A DNA stretch of 64,000 bases, taken from the NCBI RefSeq assembly GCF_902859585.1, contig NZ_CADIJM010000007.1, forward strand, positions 124,001 to 188,000, in the 5' to 3' direction. Shown here piece after piece: positions 8,698 to 17,251 of this stretch (the stretch's first letter is position 1; the number at the start of each line of letters is the position of its first letter). Source of the stretch: Achromobacter animicus (GTDB lineage: Bacteria; Pseudomonadota; Gammaproteobacteria; Burkholderiales; Burkholderiaceae_B). The notes beneath the pieces were generated by a model. That model ran no database searches. It worked only from the letters and a program-made list of their open reading frames with translations, and had not been told where the DNA came from. The translations under genes and the position numbers were made by a program.

Positions 8698-10494
8698 ATG
8701 CCAGACCTGCCCGCCCTCCCCACCCATCCCACGGCCTTTCTCTGGCGGTACGTCCGCCAGCGGCCCTGGGCGTTCGGCTTGCTGGGGTTGATCGTCGTCC
8801 TGGCCGGGGTGTGCTCGGTGACGGTTCAGTACGCCATGAAGCTCATCGTCGACGCCATGGCCCTGGGCGCAGACGCATCCGTGCAGGTGTGGTGGGCGCT
8901 CGGCCTGTTCCTCGCCGTCATCGCCATTGAAGCCGCACTATGGCGCTGCGGCGGATGGCTGGGTTGCCGCAACATCGTGGCCGCCTGCGCGGCGCTGCGG
9001 GTCGAGGTCTTCGAGCACCTGAGCCACCATTCCACCCGCTACTTCCGCCAGCACCACTCCGGCGCCCTCGCCAACCGCATCTCGTCCACCGCAAGCGCCG
9101 CCGGCGCCATCTACGGCGCCATGGTCTGGAGCATCGTGCCGCCCTGCGTCGACTTCCTGGGCGCCGTCGTCGTGCTCAGCATGGTCGACTGGCGCATGGC
9201 CGCCGCCCTGCTCGGCTTCGTCCTCGTGCTGGCCGCCATCATCATCTCCTTCGGCGCGCGCGGGCGCAGCCTGCACCAGCAGTACGGCGAGCAGGCCGCC
9301 CACGTCGGCGGAGAAATCGTCGACGCCATCTCCAACATCTGGGCCGTGCAGGCCTTCTCCGCCCAGGCGCGTGAGCGTGCACGCCTTGAAAAGGCGCTCG
9401 GCGAAGAAGCCCGCGCCCAACGCCGAAGCTGGATGTACGTCGAAAAGGCACGCGTCATCCATGACGCCTGCCTGTGGCTCGTGGCCGGCGGCATGCTGCT
9501 CTGGGTGCTGCGCGCCTGGGAACAGGGCCAAGCCAGCCCCGGCGACGTCGTCGTCGTCAGCGCGCTCACCTTCCGCATCCTGCATGGCTCGCGCGACCTC
9601 GCGCTGGCGCTCGTCGGCACCGCGCAGCAGTTCGGCGTCATCGCCGAGATGCTGCGCTTGGTCGGACGGCCACACTCCGTGCCCGACGTACCCCACGCCC
9701 AACCGCTGCGCGACCCCGCCGGCGCCATCGCCTTCGAAGGCGTCCAATACACCTACCCAGACGGCTGCCATGCGCTGCGCGGCATCACCCTATCCATCCG
9801 CCCCGGCATGAAAGTAGGCCTGGTCGGCGCCTCCGGCGCCGGCAAGTCGACCCTGCTCTCGCTATTGCAGCGCGCCGACGAACCGCAACAAGGCCGCATC
9901 CTGATCGGCGACCAGGACATCCGCGAGGTCACGCTAGCAAGCCTGAAAGACGCCATCTCCGTCGTGCCGCAAGACGTCAGCCTCTTTCGCCGGACCATCA
10001 TGGAAAACATCCGCTACGGCCGGCCCGACGCCACCGAAGAAGACGTCATCACCGCCGCGCGCCAGGCCCATTGCGACACCTTCATCCAGCGCCTGCCCGA
10101 CGGCTACGCCACCATCGTCGGCGAACGCGGCGCCCTGCTGTCGGGCGGAGAACGCCAGCGCATCGGCATCGCCCGCGCGTTTCTGAAGGACGCGCCCATC
10201 CTGCTGCTCGACGAAGCCACCTCCGCGCTGGACAGCTACTCCGAACAGCTCATCAAGGACGCCCTGGCCGAACTCATGCGCAGCCGCACCGTCGTCGCCG
10301 TCGCCCACCGGCTGTCATCCCTGACCCGCTACGACCGCATCGTCGTCGTAGACGCCGGCCGCATCGTCGAAGACGGCTCCCTGGACGAACTCCTAGCCGC
10401 CCGCGGCCCCCTGCGCGCACTCTGGGACCTGCAAGCCGGCCACGACCGCCGCAGCGGCCAGGACGGCATCCACCCGGTCCCCGCCACCGCCTGA
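8698..10494 (+). CDS. ABC exporter with fused membrane and ATPase domains
   Basis: A 598-residue half-transporter. Residues about 20-310 contain six membrane helices. Residues about 340-575 form the ATPase, with Walker A GASGAGKST (about 377-385), Q-loop VVPQDVSLF, signature LSGGERQRIG (about 481-490), Walker B ILLLDEATSALD and the switch histidine in VAHRLSS. This architecture (MsbA/LapB/peptide-exporter type) works as a homodimer or heterodimer; no second half-transporter is adjacent, so a homodimer is likely. Its position 3 nt behind the glycosidase and in the mutase operon suggests it exports the glycolipid or glycan made by the two upstream enzymes (inference). Confidence 0.93.
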   Translation: MPDLPALPTHPTAFLWRYVRQRPWAFGLLGLIVVLAGVCSVTVQYAMKLIVDAMALGADASVQVWWALGLFLAVIAIEAALWRCGGWLGCRNIVAACAALRVEVFEHLSHHSTRYFRQHHSGALANRISSTASAAGAIYGAMVWSIVPPCVDFLGAVVVLSMVDWRMAAALLGFVLVLAAIIISFGARGRSLHQQYGEQAAHVGGEIVDAISNIWAVQAFSAQARERARLEKALGEEARAQRRSWMYVEKARVIHDACLWLVAGGMLLWVLRAWEQGQASPGDVVVVSALTFRILHGSRDLALALVGTAQQFGVIAEMLRLVGRPHSVPDVPHAQPLRDPAGAIAFEGVQYTYPDGCHALRGITLSIRPGMKVGLVGASGAGKSTLLSLLQRADEPQQGRILIGDQDIREVTLASLKDAISVVPQDVSLFRRTIMENIRYGRPDATEEDVITAARQAHCDTFIQRLPDGYATIVGERGALLSGGERQRIGIARAFLKDAPILLLDEATSALDSYSEQLIKDALAELMRSRTVVAVAHRLSSLTRYDRIVVVDAGRIVEDGSLDELLAARGPLRALWDLQAGHDRRSGQDGIHPVPATA

Positions 10495-10526
10495 CCGAAC
10501 CTTCACCCACTAATCCAGGAGCCCCA

Positions 10527-11342
10527 ATGGAACTCGTCCGCCCTCCGGAAGATCCGACCGTCCCCCGCCGCCTGCGCCGCGCCAGCTTCCTGCTGGGCTT
10601 CGCCATGGGCGGTTTCTTCGATGGCATCCTGCTGCACCAGATCCTGCAATGGCATCACCTGCTCTCCAACATACAGGTTGGCCCCCTGGGCACCCTGACC
10701 GCCCAGGTCGCCGCCGACGGCATCTTCCACGCCATCATGTACGTCATCGCAGCCGCGGGCTTGATCGAGCTGTACCGCGCCCGCTCCGCCGCCACGGCCG
10801 GCCCCGCGCTCCGTCCGCGATGGGGCCACTTCTGGATCGGCTTCGGCGTCTGGCACATCATCGACGCCCTGCTCTCGCATTGGATCACCGGCATCCACCG
10901 CATCAAGATGGACGCGGAGAATCCGCTGGTGTGGGACTTGGCCTGGTTTGTCGCATTTGGCTTGGTGCCGCTGCTATACGGCTGGCGCACACGCAACCAT
11001 CGCCGTCCACCGCCCACAGGACGCACGGGCAAGACGTTTGCCAGCTTGCTGGTTGCAGGCGTGCTGACCGGCGGGCTGATGAACCTTTTTCCCTTGCGCG
11101 CGGACGCCGACACCACCGTCATCGCGCTGCGGCCCGGCGCATCGCCCGGGGCGATGTTTCAGGCGCTGGCGGATACCGATGCGCGGGTCGTATGGTCAGA
11201 TTCGCAGGGATCCGTGTGGGTGATGACCGCGATTCCGACGGCGGAGAAGCTGCGGTTGTTTGCGGCCGGCGCGATGTACGTCAGCGGCTCGGTGGCACCG
11301 GCCGGTTGTTCGGCGTGGCTGAAGGCAGGCACCACCAGTTGA
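10527..11342 (+). CDS. DUF2243 membrane protein
   Basis: A 271-residue integral membrane protein with about four hydrophobic segments. It carries the DUF2243 hallmarks GGFFDGILLHQILQWHH near the N-terminus and a second His/Asp set, GVWHIIDALLSHW. The His-Asp-His residues placed in membrane helices suggest metal or haem coordination, but no function is established for the family. After about residue 160 there is a further soluble extension (to 271), longer than the usual DUF2243 unit. It starts 32 nt after the ABC exporter, preceded by AGGAG, so it is likely the last gene of the mutase operon. Confidence 0.85.
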   Translation: MELVRPPEDPTVPRRLRRASFLLGFAMGGFFDGILLHQILQWHHLLSNIQVGPLGTLTAQVAADGIFHAIMYVIAAAGLIELYRARSAATAGPALRPRWGHFWIGFGVWHIIDALLSHWITGIHRIKMDAENPLVWDLAWFVAFGLVPLLYGWRTRNHRRPPPTGRTGKTFASLLVAGVLTGGLMNLFPLRADADTTVIALRPGASPGAMFQALADTDARVVWSDSQGSVWVMTAIPTAEKLRLFAAGAMYVSGSVAPAGCSAWLKAGTTS

Positions 11343-11567
11343 CGTGCGCTTACCTGCGCCGCCCTCAGACACCCAGCAAAACGATCTGCGGTTCGGAGAA
11401 GAGCGCACGCCGCAAGCGCGAAGCGTCATCGCCAAACGCAAAACACCGCGTAAGTCCCACCAGGCCGCCCGCGCGGCCGACGTGGGACGGGCCCCGCAAA
11501 CCGCTCCATACCCAAAAGACGCAGCCAAGAACCTCAAGAACTCCACCCGCCCCAGCGACCGCCAAGC

Positions 11568-12045
11568 TCAAGCCACTGGAGGATCAGATCCGCCGTCAGC
11601 CACCGCCCCACCGCGCTGCTGCCGAAACAGCCATCCAGCCATACGGTCCGCCAGCCCCGGCATATTCTGACCCAGCGTAGAAATAGCCCGCGACGCGCTC
11701 CCCACGTACAAATCCCGCGTCGGATGCTCCGCCGCGTGCAGAATCGCATCAGCCACCGCCTCAGGCGCGTAAACCGGCGCTGGGAGGCTAGGCTGAACGT
11801 CCATATAGTTGCGCGCGTGCGAAGTAAACCCCGTAGCGATCGAAGCCGGCTTGATCAGCGTCACCGACACCGCCGCCCCGCACGATATCGTTCAGCACGC
11901 TGTTCAGCCTGTTTTCCTGGCGTCCCACCAACACCACCTTCGCCCCGCGTTCAGCCGCCATCTTCGCTGTCGCCGCGCCGATGCCGCTGCTCGCGCCCGT
12001 AATCACCATCACCTGCTCACGTAGCGGTTTCAGTTTCAATTTCAT
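11568..12045 (-). pseudogene. Short-chain dehydrogenase remnant with internal deletion and frameshift
   Basis: The reverse strand from 12045 begins MKLKLKPLREQV, the usual start of a ~330-residue SDR, and has an intact TGASSGIG cofactor motif. After RQENRLNSVLNDIVRGGG (about residue 60) the normal frame stops making sense. From about 11870, in another frame, the SDR C-terminal part resumes (SVTLIKPASIATGFTSHARNY... YAPEAVADAILHAAEHP) and runs to a stop at 11568. The central part, with the catalytic Ser and YxxxK, is missing. The gene therefore carries a deletion of roughly 140 codons plus a frame change and cannot be an active SDR. Confidence 0.8.
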
Positions 12046-12588
12046 TGAGTGCTCCCGCTTCCTAACGCGAAAACCGCGCAGCGGATCGGGCCAGCAATCC
12101 CCATTCCTGAAACGCGCCCCAAACGCCACCCCGTCCGCATCCATCATTTGGCTGCCCGAATTCTCGATGCACCCATCCGGACCGTTGTCGAAAAATTTAC
12201 CGATGCTGGCAGCGTTGGTAATCGCCGTCGCAAGACGCCTGGTGGTCGTGGCCGACTCGCGCTTCAACGCAACGGCCGCCGTGCTGCAGCCGCCGCAGCG
12301 GACCATGCGGAACCCTGTTGCCGGCAACATTCCCGCGCTGGTTCGGCTGGCGGGTCGCGCTCGGTGCGATCGCTTTCGTGGCTTTCCTGGCGATCTTTTA
12401 TCTGATGGTCTTCAAGCAAGCGTGATCGCGAGAAAGCCTGGCCGTCAGGAACATTTGTTGCGGCATCGGTTCGCTGTCCGCGGCTTGCAAGAGGACAGAT
12501 CCAACCACGGAGCACACACCCTGCGGCACACGTCCAAACGCGCCGCGCACACGCATCCCGGCAGAGCGCCGGGTATCAGGAGAACGTT
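12046..12588. other. Intergenic stretch, mostly without recognisable genes
   Basis: These 543 bp hold no solid gene. At 12318-12424 the plus strand encodes a 35-residue, mostly hydrophobic peptide (a TTG start, then FPRWFGWRV followed by a single membrane helix and stop). An ATG at 12305 is one base out of frame with it, so it could be either a tiny single-span membrane protein or a broken one. The 3' part must contain the promoter of the catalase gene, whose ribosome site AGGAGAA precedes 12589. Confidence 0.4.
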
Positions 12589-13482
12589 ATGTTTGCACAC
12601 AACAAGCGACTGCAATACACGGTACGTGTCAGCGAGACCAACCCCGGTCTTGCCAATCTGTTGCTGGAACAGTTTGGCGGCCCGCAGGGCGAACTGGCGG
12701 CGGCCTGTCGCTATTTCACGCAGGCGCTGGCCGAAGACGACCCGGGCCGCAAGGACATGCTGCTCGACATCGCCACGGAAGAACTGAGCCATCTGGAAGT
12801 CATCGGCACGCTCGTCGCCATGCTGAACAAAGGCGCCAAAGGCGTACTGGCCGAAGCCACGGAATCCGAAGCCGAGATCTACCGGCGTCTGAACGGCCCG
12901 GGCAACGACTCGCACGTCACGCAGGTGCTGTATGGCGGCGGTCCGGCATTGATCAATTCGGGCGGCCAGCTCTGGAATGCCGGCTACATCGACACCATCG
13001 GCGATCCGTCGGCGGACCTGCGGTCCAACATCGCCGCCGAGGCACGCGCCAAGATCATCTACGAGCGCCTCATCAACGCCACCGATGATCCGGGCGTCAA
13101 AGACGCGCTGGGCTTCCTCATGACCCGTGAAGTGTCGCACCAGCGCTCTTTCGAAAAGGCCCTGTATTCGATCGAGCCAAACTTCCCGCCCGGGAAGCTG
13201 CCCGGCGACCCGCGCTTTGCCTCGGTGTACTTCAACATGTCGCAGGGCGACGGCGACACCCGCGGCCCGTGGAACAGCGACGCCAACTTCGAGTACATCT
13301 CGGACCGCGAAGAACAGGGCGCCATCGACGGCGACGGCATGCCCAATGTGAACCTGACCGAAGACGAAGTGCTGGCCCTGCAGGCCATGGCGGCCCGCAC
13401 GGCGTCGGACCCGAGCAGCGACCCGGTGACGGGTACGGAGCTCGGGCAGGTGAATGCGGCCGACGAACTGAAGCAGCCGTAA
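12589..13482 (+). CDS. Manganese (non-haem) catalase
   Basis: This enzyme disproportionates hydrogen peroxide with a di-manganese centre. The 297-residue protein keeps the expected ligands: Glu35 (PQGEL), Glu65 and His68 (EELSHLE), Glu151 (AAEARAK) and His184 (REVSHQRSF). The C-terminal extension TASDPSSDPVTGTELG is common in this family. It is cytoplasmic, with no signal peptide. It is probably monocistronic, with its own ribosome site and a convergent neighbour downstream. Together with nearby ferritin-like proteins it marks a stress-response island. Confidence 0.94.
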   Translation: MFAHNKRLQYTVRVSETNPGLANLLLEQFGGPQGELAAACRYFTQALAEDDPGRKDMLLDIATEELSHLEVIGTLVAMLNKGAKGVLAEATESEAEIYRRLNGPGNDSHVTQVLYGGGPALINSGGQLWNAGYIDTIGDPSADLRSNIAAEARAKIIYERLINATDDPGVKDALGFLMTREVSHQRSFEKALYSIEPNFPPGKLPGDPRFASVYFNMSQGDGDTRGPWNSDANFEYISDREEQGAIDGDGMPNVNLTEDEVLALQAMAARTASDPSSDPVTGTELGQVNAADELKQP

Positions 13483-13543
13483 CGCGACGCGCCGCAGCCC
13501 GGCGCATCCCTTGCCCGCCCCGCCCTTTCGGCCGGGCGGGCTT

Positions 13544-13783
13544 TCATTTTTTGCGGTCGGGCGGCTGACCTTGTCCGGACCGGTTGTCCACGGGCGGGGC
13601 GTCCGGCGTGGCGCTTCCCGGGTCCCACACGTCCGCAGGGTCCATGCCGGGCGGAAACTGGCGGCCCGCGCCCGTGCGGTTCGGATCGGCCGGGCGGTCC
13701 GAGAGCGTGCGCTCGCCGGGCGGCACCGGCTTGCGGTCCGCGTCGGCGGGGTCGTCCTGATGGGAATGGGGCTTCGTGCTCAT
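13544..13783 (-). CDS. Small hydrophilic protein, function unknown
   Basis: A 79-residue Pro/Asp/Arg-rich protein (MSTKPHSHQDDPADADRKP...) without hydrophobic segments, likely disordered. AAGGAG precedes the ATG by 7 nt, which argues for a real gene. I recognise no family. It sits 22 bp downstream of the SDR gene on the same strand, so it probably shares that transcript. Confidence 0.6.
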   Translation of the reverse strand: MSTKPHSHQDDPADADRKPVPPGERTLSDRPADPNRTGAGRQFPPGMDPADVWDPGSATPDAPPVDNRSGQGQPPDRKK

Positions 13784-13805
13784 GGGTCATCTCCTTGGGG
13801 TGTGT

Positions 13806-14534
13806 TCAGGGCCAGGACGTTTCCTGCATCGGCAACACCATCACCTCGGGCACCACGGTTTCCGGCGGTTGCGTCAATACGAAGCGCACCGCACGCGCGA
13901 CGTTGGCGGGATCCTGCAGCGTGCTCGTATCGATATCCGGAAGCCGGTCCAGGAGGAACGGCGTGCGCATGCCGCCGGCGATGACGGCGCTGACCTTGAT
14001 ACCCATTCCGCGCAATTCAGCATGCAGGGCATGCGACAGGCCTAGCAATCCCCACTTGCTGGCGTGGTAGGCACTGGCGTTGGGCCACGCACGCCGCGCT
14101 GCGGTAGAAGCCACGTTCACGATATGGCCGCCGGGGCTGAGGCGGTTCTTGCCCAGCTTTGCCATCAGGAACGGTCCCGTCAGATTCGTGCGCAGCACGC
14201 GCTCCCAGACGTCGGGATCGAGTTGGTCGATGGACGCGGTGACATCGACGCCGGCGCTGTTCACGATCGCGTCCAGCTTGCCGAACTGCCGCACGACTGC
14301 GTCCATGCACTCGGCGACGTCGGCCGCCACGCCCACGTCCATGACGCAGGCCATGACGTCCGCGCCGCCTTCTTTCAGCTTGCCCGCGACAGCATTGGCA
14401 CGCTGCTCGTCGATGTCGCTGACCGCGATACGGGCGCCTTCGGCCGCAAGCTGCTCGCACAGCGCCGCACCCAATCCGCTGCCGCCGCCGGTCACAAGGA
14501 TTACCCGTCCGTCCAGACTCTCAAATTCATGCAT
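13806..14534 (-). CDS. SDR-family oxidoreductase
   Basis: A complete 242-residue classical short-chain dehydrogenase/reductase. It has the cofactor motif TGGGSGLG (residues about 15-22), the NSAG element (a variant of NNAG), the catalytic Ser in NVASTAA and Tyr/Lys in AYHASKWG. An acidic residue at the end of the second strand (SDID) favours NAD(H). The substrate is unknown. It is an intact SDR in contrast to the broken one at 11.6-12.0 kb. A ribosome site GGAG precedes the ATG. Confidence 0.9.
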   Translation of the reverse strand: MHEFESLDGRVILVTGGGSGLGAALCEQLAAEGARIAVSDIDEQRANAVAGKLKEGGADVMACVMDVGVAADVAECMDAVVRQFGKLDAIVNSAGVDVTASIDQLDPDVWERVLRTNLTGPFLMAKLGKNRLSPGGHIVNVASTAARRAWPNASAYHASKWGLLGLSHALHAELRGMGIKVSAVIAGGMRTPFLLDRLPDIDTSTLQDPANVARAVRFVLTQPPETVVPEVMVLPMQETSWP

Positions 14535-14675
14535 GGTTGCGCTCCATTAAGCCGCGATGCGTGCGGCTGTCCGACGATCGCCGATCCCTGCGCACGAGTC
14601 CCGGATGCTGCGATGCGTATTGACCACGCAAAGCCCGCATGCACCAATACCCCGAATGGCGAACAGGAGGCACAC

Positions 14676-14900
14676 ATGGCGAACCCCGCATATAAGCGTG
14701 TGATGGAGGTGGTGGCAGCCGCCGCCGATGGCACCACCTACCGGATCGACAGATATTGCTCGCAGCCCCAAGGAGATGCGAAGGCCAGTTCTTATTGCTG
14801 CCTGCCTGACGGGCAGCTCGTGACATGGCAGGGAGACGGACATTACAAGCTGCCCGACGGCACGATCGTCACGATGGTGGCATCGCGACTGTGCTCCTAG
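14676..14900 (+). CDS. Small cysteine-containing protein, function unknown
   Basis: A 74-residue protein (MANPAYKRVMEVVAAAADG...) preceded by a perfect AGGAGG ribosome site. It has four cysteines, including a YCC pair, in a short beta-rich sequence (SSYCCLPDGQLVTWQGDGHYKLPDGT). I do not recognise a family. It is divergent from the SDR gene, and no signal peptide is seen. Confidence 0.65.
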   Translation: MANPAYKRVMEVVAAAADGTTYRIDRYCSQPQGDAKASSYCCLPDGQLVTWQGDGHYKLPDGTIVTMVASRLCS

Positions 14901-14928
14901 TGCGCTCGGACCGGATCAAGCAGCGCAG

Positions 14929-15075
14929 CTATATCCCGCGAATCAACAGCCCAACGATGAACAGCACGGCCACGGCGCCAATCCAGACGGCCAGCATCAG
15001 CCACGGTCCCCGGCCAGTCCTGGCGCCGCGCCGCGCCGGGCGGGCGCGGCTGGAAGTATCGTCAACAGGTTTCAT
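14929..15075 (-). CDS. Small single-span membrane protein
   Basis: A 48-residue protein starting MKPVDDTSSRARPARR, basic at the N-terminus, then one membrane helix (WLMLAVWIGAVAVLFIVGLL) and the end RGI. GGGAG lies 8 nt before this ATG, which decides the start over a longer frame beginning at 15216. Its function is unknown. It lies 106 bp downstream of the DUF892 gene on the same strand. Confidence 0.6.
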   Translation of the reverse strand: MKPVDDTSSRARPARRGARTGRGPWLMLAVWIGAVAVLFIVGLLIRGI

Positions 15076-15181
15076 GATGCGCTCCCGGATCCCCACGCCC
15101 CGCTGGTGAGGCGATGACGGCCCCGCGCCGCGAGGACACAGGGCCGCACCAGCATCGTCACCCGCTTCATGCAGGTGGCAA

Positions 15182-15688
15182 TTACTTTGCCTTGCCCGCC
15201 TTGGCCGCTTCAGCATTGGTCTGCTGCAGCGCCAGCATGCTCAGCTTCTCGTCGGTGGCCTTTTCTTCGGCCAACGTTTCCTTCAACAGCTTCAGTGCTT
15301 CGGTCTCGCCCAGTTGCTTGGCGAAGGTGCAAAGCGTGCCGTAGCTGGCGATCTCGTAATGCTCGACCTTCTGCGCCGCAGCGATCAACGCAGCATCGCG
15401 CACCGGGCCTTCCTCAACGTCTTCGATGACGTCTTTGCCTTCTTCCACCAGGCCTTCCATGGCGGCGCACTTGATCCGCTTCAGCCTGAAATCCGCGCCT
15501 TCGACGATCTTGTCGATGCGTTCGATCTGTCCGCGCGTCTCTTCAAGGTGCGTGTTGAAGGCTTCGGCCAACGTGGGGTCAGTAGCGGCGCGTGCCATCT
15601 TCGGCAGGGCGCGCGTCAGTTGCTTTTCGGCGCTGTACACATCCGATAGCTCGTGAATAAACAGGTCCTTCAATGTCTTCTGGCTCAT
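15182..15688 (-). CDS. DUF892 ferritin-like protein (YciE/YciF type)
   Basis: A 168-residue four-helix protein of the YciE/YciF family, which has a ferritin-like di-iron fold and is induced by stress. It shows the family start LKDLFIHELSDVYSAEKQL and metal-ligand-bearing helices (LEETRGQIERI; KVEHYEIASYGTL; LAEEKATDEKL). The open frame extends upstream, but AGGAGTGATC immediately before the ATG at 15688 decides the start. It is cytoplasmic and a stress-island member beside catalase and DUF4142. Confidence 0.93.
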   Translation of the reverse strand: MSQKTLKDLFIHELSDVYSAEKQLTRALPKMARAATDPTLAEAFNTHLEETRGQIERIDKIVEGADFRLKRIKCAAMEGLVEEGKDVIEDVEEGPVRDAALIAAAQKVEHYEIASYGTLCTFAKQLGETEALKLLKETLAEEKATDEKLSMLALQQTNAEAAKAGKAK

Positions 15689-15840
15689 GATCACTCCTGT
15701 GTGTGGATCGATGGGGAAGCGGGCCTTGCCCGTGCGGTAAACAGCAAGACGCATGCCGGTGAGTCTTACCGAAATAGCGAACGGGCAGGCCCGCTTGATC
15801 CATCAGTCGCCGGTGGGGACACCGGCACGTCTCAACGCAT

Positions 15841-16404
15841 TTACTTCTTGGCCGACACGCTTTGCTGCAAGGTCTTTGCGGCCTGCAAGTGCTGCTGCAG
15901 GCTGGGCAGCGTTTCGATCGCGAACTGCTTGACCTCCGGGTCCTTCACTTCCTTCGAAGCCTTCTCGAACAGCTTGACCGCGTCCTCGTGCGCGTCCACG
16001 CCGATCTCGTCGGCGTACGCCTTGTCGAAGCCTTCGTCACGCAGTCCCAAGGCCTTGAGCTTGGCCGTCTGCATCATCGAAGGATCCTTGGGCGGCTCAA
16101 AGCCCTTGCTCTTGGCCAAGGCCTCGAGCTGCTGGGCCACCTTGGTGTGATCGTCGATCATCTTCTGCGCAAATTGCTTGACCTCGGCGTTCTGCGACTT
16201 TTCCAGCGCCATCTTGCTGCCGGCAACCTCGAGATGGCCGGACTCCGCGGCGTCTGTCAAAAAGCCGCGAGCCTCGCTATCGAGCTTGTTCGTTGCAGCG
16301 GGCACCTGGGCGCCAGGGGCCGCCGGGGTTTGCGCAAGCGCAACCGAACTCATGCCGAGGACAATTGCAGCGCCAAGCCCTGCTTTCAAAAGACGGTTTT
16401 TCAT
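15841..16404 (-). CDS. Exported DUF4142 protein (ferritin-like helical)
   Basis: A 187-residue precursor with a clear signal peptide (MKNRLLKAGLGAAIVLGMSS to AQT). The mature part is a helical DUF4142 domain with repeated short helices (FLTDAAESGHLEVAGSKMAL; FAQKMIDDHTKVAQQLEALA). Family members are periplasmic proteins of unclear activity, often found with stress genes, and resemble ferritin-like bundles. GGAG precedes the start. It lies 152 bp upstream of the DUF892 gene on the same strand, possibly co-regulated. Confidence 0.9.
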   Translation of the reverse strand: MKNRLLKAGLGAAIVLGMSSVALAQTPAAPGAQVPAATNKLDSEARGFLTDAAESGHLEVAGSKMALEKSQNAEVKQFAQKMIDDHTKVAQQLEALAKSKGFEPPKDPSMMQTAKLKALGLRDEGFDKAYADEIGVDAHEDAVKLFEKASKEVKDPEVKQFAIETLPSLQQHLQAAKTLQQSVSAKK

Positions 16405-16536
16405 TCGGACCTCCAGTAGAAAATAAGTCGCCGGCTGTCGGCCTGATGCCGCCCGGCGAACAAGGAACATCCAGCAAACGTCATGCCCGTCCGCGCCGCG
16501 AAGCGCGGCCTGCCAGCGACGCGTCCGCGTTCGCCA

Positions 16537-16794
16537 TTAGCCAAAATCGCCCTCGCCCACCTGGATAGGACCGTCGGTCGGCACCCACTGCGTGCGGTGC
16601 GCCAGTTCGCGCAACGCATCGGCGCCGCTTTCGAATGCACGCAGCAATTCCGGCGCGGTGTCATCGGCGGCGCCGAACCGCTGCCGCAGCACATCGCCCG
16701 ATATCTCGAACTGCCGCGTCACACCGGCCGTTTCCATCTCGAATACGATGGCATCGCCTTGTGCTTTCGCGTTGGTGGCTTTGGTGAATTTCAT
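16537..16794 (-). CDS. DUF1488-like small protein
   Basis: An 85-residue soluble protein (MKFTKATNAKAQGDAIVFEM...) with the pattern of DUF1488: an N-terminal beta section, the central ALRQRFGA-like element (here VLRQRFGAADD) and a helical C-terminus. GAGGAG precedes the ATG. No function is known for the family. It is 132 bp upstream of DUF4142 on the same strand. Confidence 0.75.
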   Translation of the reverse strand: MKFTKATNAKAQGDAIVFEMETAGVTRQFEISGDVLRQRFGAADDTAPELLRAFESGADALRELAHRTQWVPTDGPIQVGEGDFG

Positions 16795-16984
16795 TTCGGT
16801 CCCTCCTCGCGAGTGGTTGTCGGAGACGCGCCGCGGTGCGGAGCGCTTGCGGCAAAGGCAGCAAGTCGTGTTCCGTCACACCGCGCAAGTCAAATCTTCC
16901 GATCGTGTAGAAATCGCAGCAGTGCATGCGCATCAGCACGCGCGACGCGCCGTCATCTTTCCGCCACGCGCGACGGGAACAATA

Positions 16985-17131
16985 GTTGCGGCGATCCGGG
17001 AGTCACAGCGGCAGGGTTACCGGTCTCTGGTTGGGGAGTCCGGTGGCTGGCACGGCCTCGCCACGTCGCTGTGACCTTTGCGTTTTGTTGGACCGTGAGT
17101 CTTCGCCCCGCATCGCGCGGGGCGCTTTTTT
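16985..17131 (+). ncRNA. Candidate small RNA with intrinsic terminator
   Basis: This gene-free stretch (16795-17251) contains a long-range perfect inverted repeat, GTCACAGCG at 17002-17010 and CGCTGTGAC at 17067-17075, enclosing 56 nt. It is followed 28 nt later by a strong Rho-independent terminator (17104-17131). No coding frame upstream on this strand explains the terminator. The ends and the promoter are guesses, and I recognise no known RNA family. Confidence 0.4.
17104..17131 (+). terminator. Rho-independent terminator
   Basis: The stem CGCCCCGC / GCGGGGCG with a 5-nt loop is followed by CTTTTTT. It faces plus-strand transcription and ends the candidate small RNA rather than any visible gene. 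Confidence 0.75.
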
Positions 17132-17251
17132 GCGGCAGAAATAGCGTGTTTTACGGCGATGTAACAAGGAAACGCAGCGTTACACGCCCTCCGTTGCGCG
17201 AGCGCAGTGCCATCGGCACACTAGCTGCTCGCATCTTTTGGGAGAGTTGCC

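Noticed and set aside
9474-10530. Long plus-strand frame running into the DUF2243 gene
   Set aside because: Its N-terminal 350 codons are an Arg/Pro-rich shadow of the ABC exporter; only the part from the ATG at 10527 is protein-like and has a ribosome site.
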